From Gymnodinialimonas ceratoperidinii (GTDB taxonomy: Bacteria > Pseudomonadota > Alphaproteobacteria > Rhodobacterales > Rhodobacteraceae): a stretch of 64,000 nucleotides of DNA. This document shows positions 25,162-35,800 of this stretch, in pieces. Position 1 is the first letter of the stretch. Every line of letters starts with the position of its first letter. The translations under genes were made by a program, and so were the position numbers. The notes below the pieces were generated by a model. That model saw only the letters and a program-made list of their open reading frames with translations, was not told the origin of the DNA and did not search any database. The stretch lies in assembly GCF_019297855.1 (NCBI RefSeq), contig NZ_CP079194.1, forward strand, positions 1,165,501 to 1,229,500. Reading direction: 5' to 3'.

Positions 25162-25593
25162 ATGCGCCGCTCTGTCCTCATTCTCGCAGTTCTGGCCGCC
25201 GCAGCGGGCGCGGCCTTCTACGCGCTCCGCGGTGGCGAGGGCGCGGCCGAGGCGTTCTGCACCACGGACGAGGTGCTGCAAGCCCCCTCGGGCAATGCGC
25301 TGCGCCTCTGCGACGTGGTTTATGAAGTGCAACCATCGAACGAGGCATGGGTCGTGGTGCGCGTCACCGATCCCGACCTCGACAGCAACCAGACGCGGGC
25401 CGATCTTGGCGATCACGACTGGGCCTGTGAGACCTGGGGGCTGCCCGCTCTCGAGAAAGAGCCGCGCCCGACGCGCATCATCGTACAGATCATGGAAGAG
25501 CCCTTCGCGCGCGGTGAGCCTGCGCCGGGGATAACCCAATCCATCGAAGCCTATTCAGAAGAGAACGCGACCTGCATGTGGGAGCTTTTGTAA
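25162..25593 (+). CDS. exported protein, DUF6497-like
   Basis: A 143-residue protein with an N-terminal signal or anchor (SVLILAVLAAAAGAAFYAL). The C-terminal part has the pattern I associate with DUF6497: RIIVQIMEEPFARGEPAPGITQ then IEAYSEENATCMWE (a conserved Cys-x-Trp-Glu end). Function is unknown; location is probably periplasmic. ATG 25162 is preceded directly by an in-frame GTG. It is 22 bases after the small charged protein gene and probably co-transcribed. Confidence 0.68.
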   Translation: MRRSVLILAVLAAAAGAAFYALRGGEGAAEAFCTTDEVLQAPSGNALRLCDVVYEVQPSNEAWVVVRVTDPDLDSNQTRADLGDHDWACETWGLPALEKEPRPTRIIVQIMEEPFARGEPAPGITQSIEAYSEENATCMWELL

Positions 25594-25739
25594 TGCGACA
25601 ACAACATCTTGCGATGCGACATTCATGTAGACCTCGCAGTGATGCATTCGAGTCACAGGCCGAGCTATTTTGTGGAAAACTCTGTGGAGGGAAGCCCTTG
25701 CGCTGTAACGTGATCCTCAGCTGCAACAACGCAGCTGTA

Positions 25740-25798
25740 CCTCGGATCGTGCCCGGGTCTACGGGCTTCAGGTCAATAGGCCCGGTCACACCGCGAGG
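25740..25798 (+). ncRNA. candidate structured RNA helix
   Basis: CCTCGG pairs with CCG(c)CGAGG, then GTG-CCGGG pairs with CCCGG-CAC with one mismatch between the blocks, closing over a loop of about 23 bases. Base pairing is read by eye; no covariation was tested. Confidence 0.4.
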
Positions 25799-25908
25799 CA
25801 ATAAGAAGAAGAAATCGGCTCAGGCGGGATTGCAGACACCGTCCAAGCCGCAATGGCAAGTCCCACGGCGCAATCCCCCAGAGCGCCCGAGCAGGACCTC
25901 CCCTCTAA

Positions 25909-25959
25909 CCGGACGGGGCTTCGGCCGCGTCCGGTATATCCCCCTCCACATCAAGGGGG
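25909..25959 (+). promoter_or_regulatory. leader with UUCG hairpin and sequestered ribosome site
   Basis: CCGGACG (25909-25915) pairs with CGTCCGG (25928-25934), inside which GGC-TTCG-GCC forms a UUCG tetraloop. Next, CCCCC (25940-25944) can pair with GGGGG (25955-25959), the only Shine-Dalgarno-like sequence of the gene starting at 25967. Confidence 0.5.
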
Positions 25960-25966
25960 TCTCCCC

Positions 25967-26341
25967 ATGCTGAAACATCGCGGTTTTCCCGGTCGGCTTC
26001 CGTCGAGCGAGTACCAATTCGTCATCCGTCGCGACAACAAGGCGGGTGCGACGAAGCTGATCGCGCGGGAGCGTTACGCCGACCGTCGCCCGCCAGACCG
26101 CCGCGCGGACGCCGGTTTCATGGAGGCGCTCTGGCTCTACTTCGGTGAGGAGCCTTTCGAGCGCGGCAATCTGGACGCCGGGCGCCTGAGTTGGCTCTTC
26201 GGACGCGAGGTTGTGCCCGCGGAAGACCCCTTCGATCCCGAAAGCTACGAGGCGCTGTTGAAGATCGACGTCGACCGCGCGCGTGCGTCTTTCCCCGAGG
26301 CCTTTGACGGCACCGGTGTCTGGGACAACGGATCGGCATGA
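25967..26341 (+). CDS. protein of unknown family
   Basis: A 124-residue protein I do not recognise. It has no signal peptide and no membrane segment. It is rich in Arg, Asp and Glu, with aromatic clusters (EALWLYFGEEPFERG, LSWLFGREV) and a hydrophilic start (HRGFPGRLPSSEYQFVIRRDNKAG in two parts). Codon use is like that of the neighbours (G/C at third positions), so I think it is real. ATG 25967 follows AAGGGGG, which may be hidden in a hairpin. It lies between pccB and pccA on the same strand. Confidence 0.65.
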   Translation: MLKHRGFPGRLPSSEYQFVIRRDNKAGATKLIARERYADRRPPDRRADAGFMEALWLYFGEEPFERGNLDAGRLSWLFGREVVPAEDPFDPESYEALLKIDVDRARASFPEAFDGTGVWDNGSA

Positions 26342-26705
26342 TCCTGCCCGCGCCAAACGAAATTGAGCGGTCCGCCGCGCAGAGTGCAGGCCGTGCCACG
26401 CAGCCGCTTTCGCACGGGGCGAAAGCAGGCATGGTGCTCGTGTCGGCCTATGTCCCCAGTAACTTGTACCCGGCCGACGCTTACAAGACGTGTTACCCTT
26501 CCCCTATAAGGCGGTCGGTCGTTCAATCGGCGCGACCGCCTCTTTTTTTGCGCGAGAGAAGGGGGCTCTCGTGGACGATTGCGGAGCCTCTTTCCGCCGA
26601 AAATGAATTGGGGGAACTCGGGTCTTACGCAGGCACGGCACAACCTGTTATCCTGCCCGCGCGAGACTTCTCGCCATTGAGCATATCGACAGGAGACGCA
26701 TCAAA
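26342..26705 (+). other. 364-base gap: structured region ending in a terminator
   Basis: No credible gene. From 26406 to 26549 there are a GCTTTCGC/GCGAAAGC hairpin (26406-26426), GTCGGCC/GGCCGAC (26442-26478), an alternative helix GTAAC-TTGTA pairing with TACAA...GTTAC (26458-26496), and a strong terminator. The last 150 bases before the lipoprotein gene show no clear element. Confidence 0.5.
26510..26549 (+). terminator. strong rho-independent terminator
   Basis: GGCGGTCG (26510-26517) pairs with CGACCGCC (26533-26540); T then C precede a run of seven T's to 26549. TATAAG lies just before it (26505-26510). Confidence 0.88.
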
Positions 26706-26912
26706 ATGCGCACCAAGTTCACCATTACCGCCCTCTTCGCCGCGACACTTGCCGTGTCCGGTTGCTACATGTCCGACCTCGAACGCGCCGGTGTCGGCGC
26801 CGTTGCGGGCGGCGTCACGGCCGCGGCCGTTGGCGGTAGCGTCGCGACCGGCCTGCTTGCCGGTGCCGCTGTCGGCGCCGTCTGCGACGAAGTCACCAAC
26901 ATCTGCCGCTGA
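26706..26912 (+). CDS. small glycine-rich lipoprotein
   Basis: A 68-residue protein with a lipoprotein signal peptide (lipobox LAVSGC, cysteine at residue 20) and a mature part rich in Gly and Ala with GxxxG spacing (GVGAVAGGVTAAAVGGSVATGLLAG in two parts), ending in VCDEVTNICR. Short glycine-zipper lipoproteins of this type sit in the cell envelope; function is unknown. The gene lies between the terminator at 26549 and pccA. Confidence 0.75.
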   Translation: MRTKFTITALFAATLAVSGCYMSDLERAGVGAVAGGVTAAAVGGSVATGLLAGAAVGAVCDEVTNICR

Positions 26913-27068
26913 TTTTCGCGCGGGTCTGACCCGCGCGCAGTCCACCACGCTTGACCACCCGGGCCGCCGCGCCCCGGTGGTTTTTCGCGTTTCAACCCCA
27001 CGCAACACACCCGTTTCGCAGGCTCTCGTTCCGCAGGCCGCCACCATCCGCAGGGAAGGATAAACCCC

Positions 27069-29111
27069 ATGTTCAAGAAGCTCCTGATCGCCAACCGCGG
27101 AGAAATTGCGTGCCGCGTCATCAAGACGGCCAAGCGCATGGGCATCCCCACTGTCGCCGTCTACTCGGACGCCGATCGCAATGCGCTGCATGTGAAGATG
27201 GCCGATGAGGCCGTGCACATCGGGCCGCCGCCCGCGAACGAGAGCTACATCGTGATTGAGAAGATCATGCAGGCGATCCGCGACACCGGCGCCGATGCGG
27301 TTCATCCCGGCTACGGGTTCCTCAGTGAAAACATGAAGTTCGCCGAGGCCTTGGAGGCCGAGGGCGTGGCGTTCGTCGGCCCGCCCGCGACCGCGATCGA
27401 GCAGATGGGCGACAAGATCACCTCCAAGAAGATCGCGCAGGACGCGGGCGTCTCGACGGTGCCGGGGCATATGGGGCTGATCGAAGACGCGGCGGAAGCG
27501 ATCAGGATCTCGGGCGAGATCGGCTATCCGGTAATGCTCAAGGCCAGCGCCGGGGGCGGCGGCAAGGGGATGCGCATCGCATGGTCGGAAGACGAGGTGG
27601 CCGAGGGGTTTCAGGCCTCGAAGAACGAGGCCGCAAGCTCCTTCGGCGATGACCGCATGTTCATCGAGAAGTTCGTCACGCAACCGCGTCATATCGAGAT
27701 CCAGGTTCTCGCCGACAAGCACGGCAACGCGATTTACCTCGGTGAGCGCGAATGCTCGATCCAGCGCCGCAACCAGAAGGTGATTGAAGAGGCACCCTCG
27801 CCCTTCCTCGACGAGGCGACGCGCAAGGCGATGGGTGAGCAGGCCGTCAGTCTGGCCCAAGCCGTCGGCTATACCAGCGCCGGCACCGTGGAATTCATCG
27901 TCGACGGGGACCGGAATTTCTATTTCCTCGAGATGAACACCCGCCTGCAGGTCGAGCATCCGGTGACGGAGCTGATCACCGGCGTCGACCTGGTGGAGCA
28001 GATGATCCGCGTCGCCGCAGGAGAAAAGCTCTCCATGGCGCAGAAGGATGTGACGCTCACCGGGTGGGCGATGGAATCGCGGCTCTACGCCGAAGATCCG
28101 TATCGCAATTTTCTGCCCTCCATCGGTCGCCTGACCCGCTATCGCCCGCCGGCCGAGGTCGCTGCTGGCCCGCTTCTCGACACCGGCAAATGGCAAGGCG
28201 ACGCCGAGAGCGGCCCGACCGCCGTGCGCAACGATACCGGGGTTTACGAGGGTGGCGAGATCTCGATGTTCTACGATCCGATGATCGCCAAGCTCTGCAC
28301 CTGGGCACCGGACCGCGCGGGCTCGATCGAAGCGATGCGCGTGGCGCTCGACAGCTTCGAGCTGGAGGGCATCGGTCACAACCTGCCGTTCCTCTCTGCC
28401 GTGATGGACCATCCGAAGTTTGCCTCGGGCGACATCACAACCGCCTTCATCGCCGAGGAATACCCCGAGGGGTTCGAGGGCGTGAGCCTGCCGGAAGCCG
28501 AACTGGTCCGCGTTGCCGCGGCTGCCGCCGCCATGCACCGCGTCGCCGAAATCCGCCGCACCCGCGTGTCGGGGCGCATGGACAACCACGAGCGTCGGGT
28601 GGGCGCGGAGTGGGTCGTCTCGCTTCAAGATCAGTCCTTCGAGGCCTCGATCAAGGCCGACCACGACGGTTCGACCGTTGCCATCAACGGGAAAGAGATC
28701 CGCGTGGCCTCGGACTGGACGCCGGGCGATCAGCTGGCCCGCCTTACGGTTAATGACGCGCCGCTGGTGCTGAAGGTCGGCAAACGCCCCGGCGGCTTCC
28801 GCCTGCGCACACGTGGCGCCGATCTGCAGGTCTTCGTGCGCACGCCGCGGCATGCCGATCTGGCGGCTCTCATGCCCGAGAAGATCGCGCCCGATACCTC
28901 GAAGCTGCTGCTTTGCCCGATGCCCGGACTGGTCGTGAAGGTCGACGTGGAGGAAGGGCAGGAGGTGCAGGAAGGTCAGGCGCTTTGCACCGTCGAGGCG
29001 ATGAAGATGGAGAACATCCTGCGCGCCGAACGCAAGGGCGTCGTCTCCAAGATCAACGCGGGCGCTGGCGACAGCCTTGCGGTGGACGAAGTGATCATGG
29101 AGTTCGAATAG
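27069..29111 (+). CDS. pccA: propionyl-CoA carboxylase alpha (biotin carboxylase/BCCP) subunit
   Basis: A 680-residue subunit. The biotin carboxylase domain (residues about 1-450) has LIANRGEIACRVI at the start, the glycine-rich ATP loop KASAGGGGKGM, GERECSIQRRNQKVIEEAPS, and EMNTRLQVEHPVTE. A BT-type linker domain follows. The C-terminal biotinyl domain has VEAMKMEN with the biotinylated lysine at about 645. It carboxylates biotin with ATP and bicarbonate and pairs with PccB. It is 2.2 kb from pccB, with four small genes between them. Confidence 0.97.
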   Translation: MFKKLLIANRGEIACRVIKTAKRMGIPTVAVYSDADRNALHVKMADEAVHIGPPPANESYIVIEKIMQAIRDTGADAVHPGYGFLSENMKFAEALEAEGVAFVGPPATAIEQMGDKITSKKIAQDAGVSTVPGHMGLIEDAAEAIRISGEIGYPVMLKASAGGGGKGMRIAWSEDEVAEGFQASKNEAASSFGDDRMFIEKFVTQPRHIEIQVLADKHGNAIYLGERECSIQRRNQKVIEEAPSPFLDEATRKAMGEQAVSLAQAVGYTSAGTVEFIVDGDRNFYFLEMNTRLQVEHPVTELITGVDLVEQMIRVAAGEKLSMAQKDVTLTGWAMESRLYAEDPYRNFLPSIGRLTRYRPPAEVAAGPLLDTGKWQGDAESGPTAVRNDTGVYEGGEISMFYDPMIAKLCTWAPDRAGSIEAMRVALDSFELEGIGHNLPFLSAVMDHPKFASGDITTAFIAEEYPEGFEGVSLPEAELVRVAAAAAAMHRVAEIRRTRVSGRMDNHERRVGAEWVVSLQDQSFEASIKADHDGSTVAINGKEIRVASDWTPGDQLARLTVNDAPLVLKVGKRPGGFRLRTRGADLQVFVRTPRHADLAALMPEKIAPDTSKLLLCPMPGLVVKVDVEEGQEVQEGQALCTVEAMKMENILRAERKGVVSKINAGAGDSLAVDEVIMEFE

Positions 29112-29159
29112 ATCGATGACGCGTTCGGGCGCTCATATGACGGACGGTGCCGGGGCGGT

Positions 29160-29612
29160 TTACCTGCCTTGGCGCAGCTCTTCCTGTCGGAGCTGGAAGT
29201 TGTCGATCGCCCGGACGATTTCGCGCACGTCTCGCAGCGCGGGCCTGCGCAGGCCGACGGTTCCGTCCTTGGCCAACACGACAATGGAAAACCCCCGAGG
29301 CCTCAGCGCCGTGCGGATTTCGGATCGCGCGGCGGGGTCCGTGTCGTACAGGATCACGACGTCACGCTCCAGCAGCGCATCGGGGCGCTCGGCCAGAAGC
29401 TCCAACTGTTCGATGAACCGCGGGTCTGCTGGCGTGTCCGCGAAGACGATGATCGGACGCGCGATCCAGAGGAAATCATCCAGCGTCAGCCCCTCGGTCG
29501 AGCGCGGCTCCAATGGATCAATGGCGTCTTGCGGATCAACGGTGTCTTGCGCGTTTGCCCCGAAAGGCAAAAGGCACATCAGGGCAATCAATAGGGTTCG
29601 GTACACTGTCAT
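29160..29612 (-). CDS. DUF4174 exported protein
   Basis: A 150-residue protein with a signal peptide (cleavage after FGANAQ, about residue 22). The mature part has the DUF4174 pattern: WIARPIIVFADTPADPRFIEQLELL, ERDVVILYD, LRPRGFSIVVLAKDGTVGLRRP and a closing REIVRAIDNFQLRQEE. The fold is thought to be thioredoxin-like, without a CxxC here. Function is unknown. AGGAGA precedes ATG 29612. It is inserted antisense between pccA and the next plus-strand gene. Confidence 0.85.
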   Translation of the reverse strand: MTVYRTLLIALMCLLPFGANAQDTVDPQDAIDPLEPRSTEGLTLDDFLWIARPIIVFADTPADPRFIEQLELLAERPDALLERDVVILYDTDPAARSEIRTALRPRGFSIVVLAKDGTVGLRRPALRDVREIVRAIDNFQLRQEELRQGR

Positions 29613-29757
29613 CGGTTCTCCTGTCCTGACAGATATAATCGGCCTGACGCGCAATGCTAAGGTTTTCGCTATTTGGATCGGGGTGTTGACGGAATGTTCA
29701 TCGCCCGGACCGAAGAGAGGTGGGTCAGTCCTGCCCCCTCTGCGAAAGGTCCCGCCG

Positions 29758-30643
29758 ATGCATGTCATCCTCCACGTTGGTGCCCATCGAACCGCCACGA
29801 CGGCACTGCAACATCACATGGCCGAGCATCGTGGCCTGCTGTCGGACGCCGGCGTGATCTACTGGGGTCCGAAGATCACCCGTGGCGGGCTGTTCAGGGG
29901 CGCCATCGGGAACGTCGAAGGCGTTATGGCGTGGCAGGAGCGCCGCTTTTCCGGGCGGTGTGCCATGCGCGCGGATGCCGTGCGCAAGGCCGGGGCGACG
30001 CATCTGGTGGTCAGCGACGAGAACATGTTGGGCTCGCTGCGTGCGGCGCTCGAACATACGCGGCTCTACACCGACGCTGGACGCCGCGTCGCGGCTTATG
30101 CCCATGGCTTTGAGCGGCACAACGTGACCGTCGCACTCTGCGTCCGGGACTATGCCGATTGGTGGACCTCTGCCATGGCGTTTCGCCTGATGCGCGGCGG
30201 GCCGCTGCCCCATACCGAATTGCGCGAACATTTGGTGACCCAACCGCGCCGCTGGCGCCATATTGTCGAGGAACTGGCCCGCGTCCTGCCCCGCGCCCGG
30301 ATCGCGGTCTGGCGGTACGAGGTCTCTGCCGACGCGCCAGACCGGCTGGTTGAGGAATTGACGGGCATCAAGACCCCGCCTTCGACCGCCGCCCTCGAAA
30401 ATCGCCGCCCGACCACCGAAGTGCTGCATGACCTGATGGAAACCTGCGGCATCGACCCGGCTGAATTTCATTGGCCCGACGGGCAGTTCATGCCCTTCGC
30501 CCCCTACGAGGCAGAGGCGCTGGACGCCCAATATCAAGAAGACCTCGCCTGGCTTTCGACCGGGGCAGGGGGCTTTGCCGACTACTTTGACGCGCCTTTG
30601 GCAGAGACCGAAGCGCCGACAGCATATGGAAGAGGATACCCCG

Positions 30644-30672
<29 letters not shown>
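29758..30672 (+). CDS. sulfotransferase-like protein
   Basis: A 304-residue protein starting [21 protein letters not shown]: the HxGxxRTATT segment is a variant of the 5'-phosphosulfate (PAPS) binding loop of sulfotransferases. Further on, [17 protein letters not shown] fits the RDP-like 3'-phosphate motif region. The acceptor is unknown. The start is ATG 29758 with AAAGG before it; the open frame from 29116 is an extension antisense to the DUF4174 gene. Its 3' end overlaps the start of mcm by 29 bases in another frame, so translation may be coupled. Confidence 0.75.
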
Positions 30673-32773
<2,101 letters not shown>

Positions 32774-32793
32774 CGGGCCGGGAGGCCGGGGGC

Positions 32794-33240
32794 TCAGGTC
32801 CCCGGTTCGTCGATGATGTAGTCGTCCCAATCTTCCTCGTCGACTTCGAACTCCGGCACGGTGATGCCCCGCACGGAGACGCCGGCTTCGTGAACCGTAT
32901 CAGGGTCGCCCGAGATGAGAGGATGCCATGATTTCAATGGCTTGCCCTCATGCAGCAGGCGATAGGCGCAGGTCTCGGGCATGAAATAGGCCACGTCCTT
33001 CATCGTGTCGGGCGTCAGTTGGATACATTCGGGCACAAGCGTCTTGCGGATCTCATATTGCCCGCAGAGGCAGGTCTGATCGTCAAGCAACCGGCAGGCC
33101 ACGCGCGTGAGGGCGACCTCCTGCGTATCCTCGTCTTCCAGCTTGTTGAGGCAGCATTTGCCGCAGCCGTCGCACAGCGCCTCCCATTCTTCCGACGTCA
33201 TCTTCGTCGGCGGAATGCGTTCCCAGAACCTGTCCCTCAT
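32794..33240 (-). CDS. YcgN-family cysteine-cluster protein
   Basis: A 148-residue protein with CDGCGKCC near residue 24 followed by CRLLDDQTCLCGQY and later CIQL and CAYRLL, the conserved cysteines of the YkgJ/YcgN family (UPF0153/UPF0260). They are thought to bind a metal or iron-sulfur cluster. It begins MRDRFWERIPPTKMTSEEWEALC as usual for YcgN. Function is unknown. The ATG overlaps the stop of ribF by four bases, so the two are coupled. Confidence 0.9.
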   Translation of the reverse strand: MRDRFWERIPPTKMTSEEWEALCDGCGKCCLNKLEDEDTQEVALTRVACRLLDDQTCLCGQYEIRKTLVPECIQLTPDTMKDVAYFMPETCAYRLLHEGKPLKSWHPLISGDPDTVHEAGVSVRGITVPEFEVDEEDWDDYIIDEPGT

Positions 33241-34160
33241 CCGCGCAGCGCCGCGCGTGCGGCGAGGCTGTCCATATCCATCTGGGCGATCAGGTCTTGC
33301 AAACTGTCGAACTTCATCTCGCCGCGCAGGTAGGCCACGAGGCCGACAGATAGGTGAGCGCCATATAGATCGCCCGCAAAATCAAATAGATAGGTCTCGA
33401 GGTTCGGTTGCTCCAGCTCGAACATCGGACGGAACCCGAGGTTCGCAACGGCGCCGTAGCTGCCCGCATGGGGGCCATCGCGCACGTCGACGGTCACGGC
33501 GTAAACGCCCGGTTTCGGCACGTGCAGCCCGTCCAGACCCATGTTCGCGGTCGGGTAGCCAAGCTCTCGGCCGCGCTTTTCACCGTGCAGAACGGGCCCC
33601 TCGATCCGGTGCCAATGCCCGAGCATCGCCGCGGCGTCGGCGGGGCGCCCTTCGGTCAATGCCGTGCGGATCGCCGTGGAAGAAACCGCGCCAGTCTCGC
33701 CCTCCAGCAGATCGGCGATGGTCACGTCGAAGCCGTATTCGGCCCCCATCTGCTTCAGGGTGTCGGCGCTTCCGGTCCGGTCCTTGCCAAAGCGGAAGTC
33801 CGCCCCGACGACCGCGTGGCTGATCCCCAGGCTCGCGACCAGCACATCCCGCACGAATTCGACGTCGGACAAGCTCTTCAGGCGCGTGTCAAAGGGCAAT
33901 TCAGCCAGTAGATTAACGCCAAGTTTGCGCAATCGATTGGCCCGTGCCTCCGCGTTCATCAGACGAAACGGCGGCGCATCCGGCGCGAAGACCTGCCGGG
34001 GGTGCGGTTCAAAGGTGACGACGCCCAGAGGCGCGTCGAGCCGTTTGGCGAGGTTCAAGACGTGCTGGTGCCCGCGATGAACCCCGTCAAAGTTGCCAAT
34101 GGCGACCGATGCGCCTTTGTCGGCCGGCGCGGCATATTGGTGATCACGTAGAATTTTCAT
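33237..34160 (-). CDS. ribF: bifunctional riboflavin kinase/FAD synthetase
   Basis: A 307-residue enzyme that phosphorylates riboflavin to FMN and adenylates FMN to FAD. The N-terminal nucleotidyltransferase has AIGNFDGVHRGHQ and GADFRFGKDRTG; the C-terminal kinase has RGRELGYPTAN and ETYLFDF. Either ATG 34160 or a TTG nine bases upstream could start it; neither has a strong ribosome site. It precedes the YcgN gene on the minus strand. Confidence 0.95.
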   Translation of the reverse strand: MKILRDHQYAAPADKGASVAIGNFDGVHRGHQHVLNLAKRLDAPLGVVTFEPHPRQVFAPDAPPFRLMNAEARANRLRKLGVNLLAELPFDTRLKSLSDVEFVRDVLVASLGISHAVVGADFRFGKDRTGSADTLKQMGAEYGFDVTIADLLEGETGAVSSTAIRTALTEGRPADAAAMLGHWHRIEGPVLHGEKRGRELGYPTANMGLDGLHVPKPGVYAVTVDVRDGPHAGSYGAVANLGFRPMFELEQPNLETYLFDFAGDLYGAHLSVGLVAYLRGEMKFDSLQDLIAQMDMDSLAARAALRG

Positions 34161-34220
34161 GGAGTGCAATTAGTCCAGAGCGTCGGACCGTTGCAAGGTG
34201 AACAGCGGCGTCGCGGCCCG

Positions 34221-34664
34221 TCAGTCGAACTTTCCGGAAGGCGCCAATACCGTCGCCTCACCCTTCAGGACGACCGTTTCGCCCACCCGCGCCTCGGTCT
34301 TCAACTGCACGCGGCGCCGGGCATAGTCGATCGACAGGACCTCGACCCTGGCTTCCACCATATCGCCGGGCCGGACGGGCGCCATGAACTTGAGGGATTG
34401 GCCGAGGTAGACCGTGCCGTGGCCGGGAAGCTGTTCACCGATGACTGCAGAAATCAGCCCGGCGGTCAGCATTCCGTGGGCGATGCGACCTTCAAAGATC
34501 GTGTCCTGCGCATATTGGTCGTCCAGATGCACCGGGTTCCGGTCAGTCGACACCTCTGCAAACATCTCGATGTCCTGATCGGTGATGATCTTTTGCAGAG
34601 AGCGAGCCATGCCGACCTCCAGATCTTCGATGACGATCGTTCCCGTTGCGATGTTGTCGAGCAT
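34221..34664 (-). CDS. MaoC-like hotdog-fold hydratase
   Basis: A 147-residue protein with the hydratase-2 motif: AEVSTDRNPVHLDDQYAQ (catalytic Asp and His) then GRIAHGMLTAGLISAVIGEQLPG. MaoC-like (R)-specific enoyl-CoA hydratases act on short acyl-CoAs; the exact substrate is not known. GGAGGG seven bases upstream supports ATG 34664 over ATG 34679. It lies upstream of ribF, in the same direction, 60 bases away. Confidence 0.9.
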   Translation of the reverse strand: MLDNIATGTIVIEDLEVGMARSLQKIITDQDIEMFAEVSTDRNPVHLDDQYAQDTIFEGRIAHGMLTAGLISAVIGEQLPGHGTVYLGQSLKFMAPVRPGDMVEARVEVLSIDYARRRVQLKTEARVGETVVLKGEATVLAPSGKFD

Positions 34665-34773
34665 AGCGCGTCCCTCCATGACGCTTCTATACGCTCACGC
34701 AAGCCATTCTGCAATGCAGAAAGAAAGATTAGGCATCAAAAATGGCGATGCCCGCAATTAAATTTCGCGGTGA

Positions 34774-35646
34774 CTAGCGCAACATTCCGATGGCAAACGT
34801 CGGCTCCAGCTGCGCGCTGGTCAGGAATGACGCGAGTTTCGTTTCGTTCGGTTGGTGCTCGGTCCCGGTCTCGCCCCGCGCGAGTCCACCTGTAATGAAC
34901 AGTGTATCGATGTTCTCTCCGGTGCCGCCGGACACATCGGTGTTGATCCCGTCACCGATGGCCAGAATGCGATCGTCCGAGGCGGGTTTCCCGATCTGGA
35001 CCAGACGCCGACGCGCCAGATCGTAGATCGGCGGATGGGGTTTGCCGAAATAGAGGCTCTCTCCGCCCATCTCCGTGTAAAGCTGCGCCAAGGCGCCGGC
35101 GCACCAGATCCGCTCATCACCGCGATCCACCACGATATCGGGGTTGGCGCAGAGCAATTTCAGTCCGCGAGATTTGGCGAGAAGAAACTGCGGGCGCAGG
35201 TCCGCGGGATCCGCGTGAGGGTCGAAGGGGCCGGTGCAAACGATGCCTTCCGCCTCTTTCAGAGGCACGCGCGCGATGTCGACCGCGTCATCGACCATTT
35301 CCATTGGTGCAAAGAAGGATTCGTCCTGCGACTGGCCGATGTGCCAGACTTTTGTACCCACGGCGCCCCGTAGCATCGCGGCGCGGGCGCTGTCGCCGGA
35401 CGTGGCAATCACATCCCAACAATCGCGCGGCACGCCGATGCGGTCCAACTGCTTGGCAACGCTGGCGCGGGTGCGGGGGGAATTCGTAAGCAAGAGGACC
35501 GTGCCACCGCCGGCCTTGAAGCTGCGCAAGGCTTCGACGGCAGAGTCGAACGGGGTGATGCCGTCGTGCAAGCAACCCCAGAGATCGCAGAATACGGCGT
35601 CGTAATTGTCCGAGATGTCGGAGAGGGTGTCGATGATGCGGGTCAT
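34774..35646 (-). CDS. HAD-superfamily phosphatase, TIGR01459 type
   Basis: A 290-residue HAD hydrolase of subclass IIA. Motif I is DAVFCDLWGCLHDG, with the second Asp replaced by Trp-Gly as in this family (D-L-W-G). Motif II is LLTNSPR, the lysine motif is in YFGKPHPPIYDLA, and motif III is ILAIGDGINTDVSGG. It resembles NagD/PGP-type phosphatases; substrate is unknown. I use ATG 35646 with GGAG upstream. Confidence 0.88.
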   Translation of the reverse strand: MTRIIDTLSDISDNYDAVFCDLWGCLHDGITPFDSAVEALRSFKAGGGTVLLLTNSPRTRASVAKQLDRIGVPRDCWDVIATSGDSARAAMLRGAVGTKVWHIGQSQDESFFAPMEMVDDAVDIARVPLKEAEGIVCTGPFDPHADPADLRPQFLLAKSRGLKLLCANPDIVVDRGDERIWCAGALAQLYTEMGGESLYFGKPHPPIYDLARRRLVQIGKPASDDRILAIGDGINTDVSGGTGENIDTLFITGGLARGETGTEHQPNETKLASFLTSAQLEPTFAIGMLR

Positions 35647-35765
35647 GGGCGCTCCGGTGCTTGCTTCAAGAATGATGTAGGGCAAGCCTACGCCAGCGGC
35701 CAGACCTCATCAGTTTGAGCTTGGGGTTGAGCGGGAGGCGCGCACTCCCGGGGGAGGGTGGTTAA

Positions 35766-35792
35766 CGCAAGGCAGGCGCGACCCGCCTTGCG
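35766..35792. other. inverted repeat downstream of ppaC
   Basis: CGCAAGGC (35766-35773) pairs with GCCTTGCG (35785-35792). It follows the ppaC stop on the minus strand and lacks a T-run; it may be a terminator or processing hairpin. Confidence 0.45.
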
Positions 35793-35800
35793 CCGATCAG

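Larger units (their letters stand above)
25594..25966 (+). other. 373-base gap with stem-loops; no gene seen
   Basis: The only open frame across this stretch (from 25578) has a composition unlike any neighbour and is not credible. Instead I see helices: CAGCTGC/GCAGCTG (25718-25737), a long imperfect helix at 25740-25798, a UUCG-capped hairpin at 25909-25934 and a hairpin at 25940-25959 that covers the ribosome site of the next gene. The first 100 bases are AT-richer than average. Confidence 0.55.

Noticed and set aside
25671..25690. DnaA-box-like TGTGGAAAA and a second TGTGGA
   Set aside because: Only two imperfect boxes, no AT-rich unwinding region of the right kind and no replication gene near; not an origin.
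25578..25973. 131-codon open frame in the gap after the DUF6497-like gene
   Set aside because: Odd composition, no ribosome site, and it runs through the stem-loops; the region looks untranslated.
26481..26510. TTACAA-N18-TATAAG as a promoter
   Set aside because: Transcription would start inside the terminator hairpin at 26510, so a useful product is unlikely; the bases are better explained by the pairings described.
26625..28853. 742-codon open frame antisense to pccA
   Set aside because: It is the mirror of a highly GC-rich, strongly conserved gene; long antisense frames are expected with this codon bias, and the protein has no recognisable motif.
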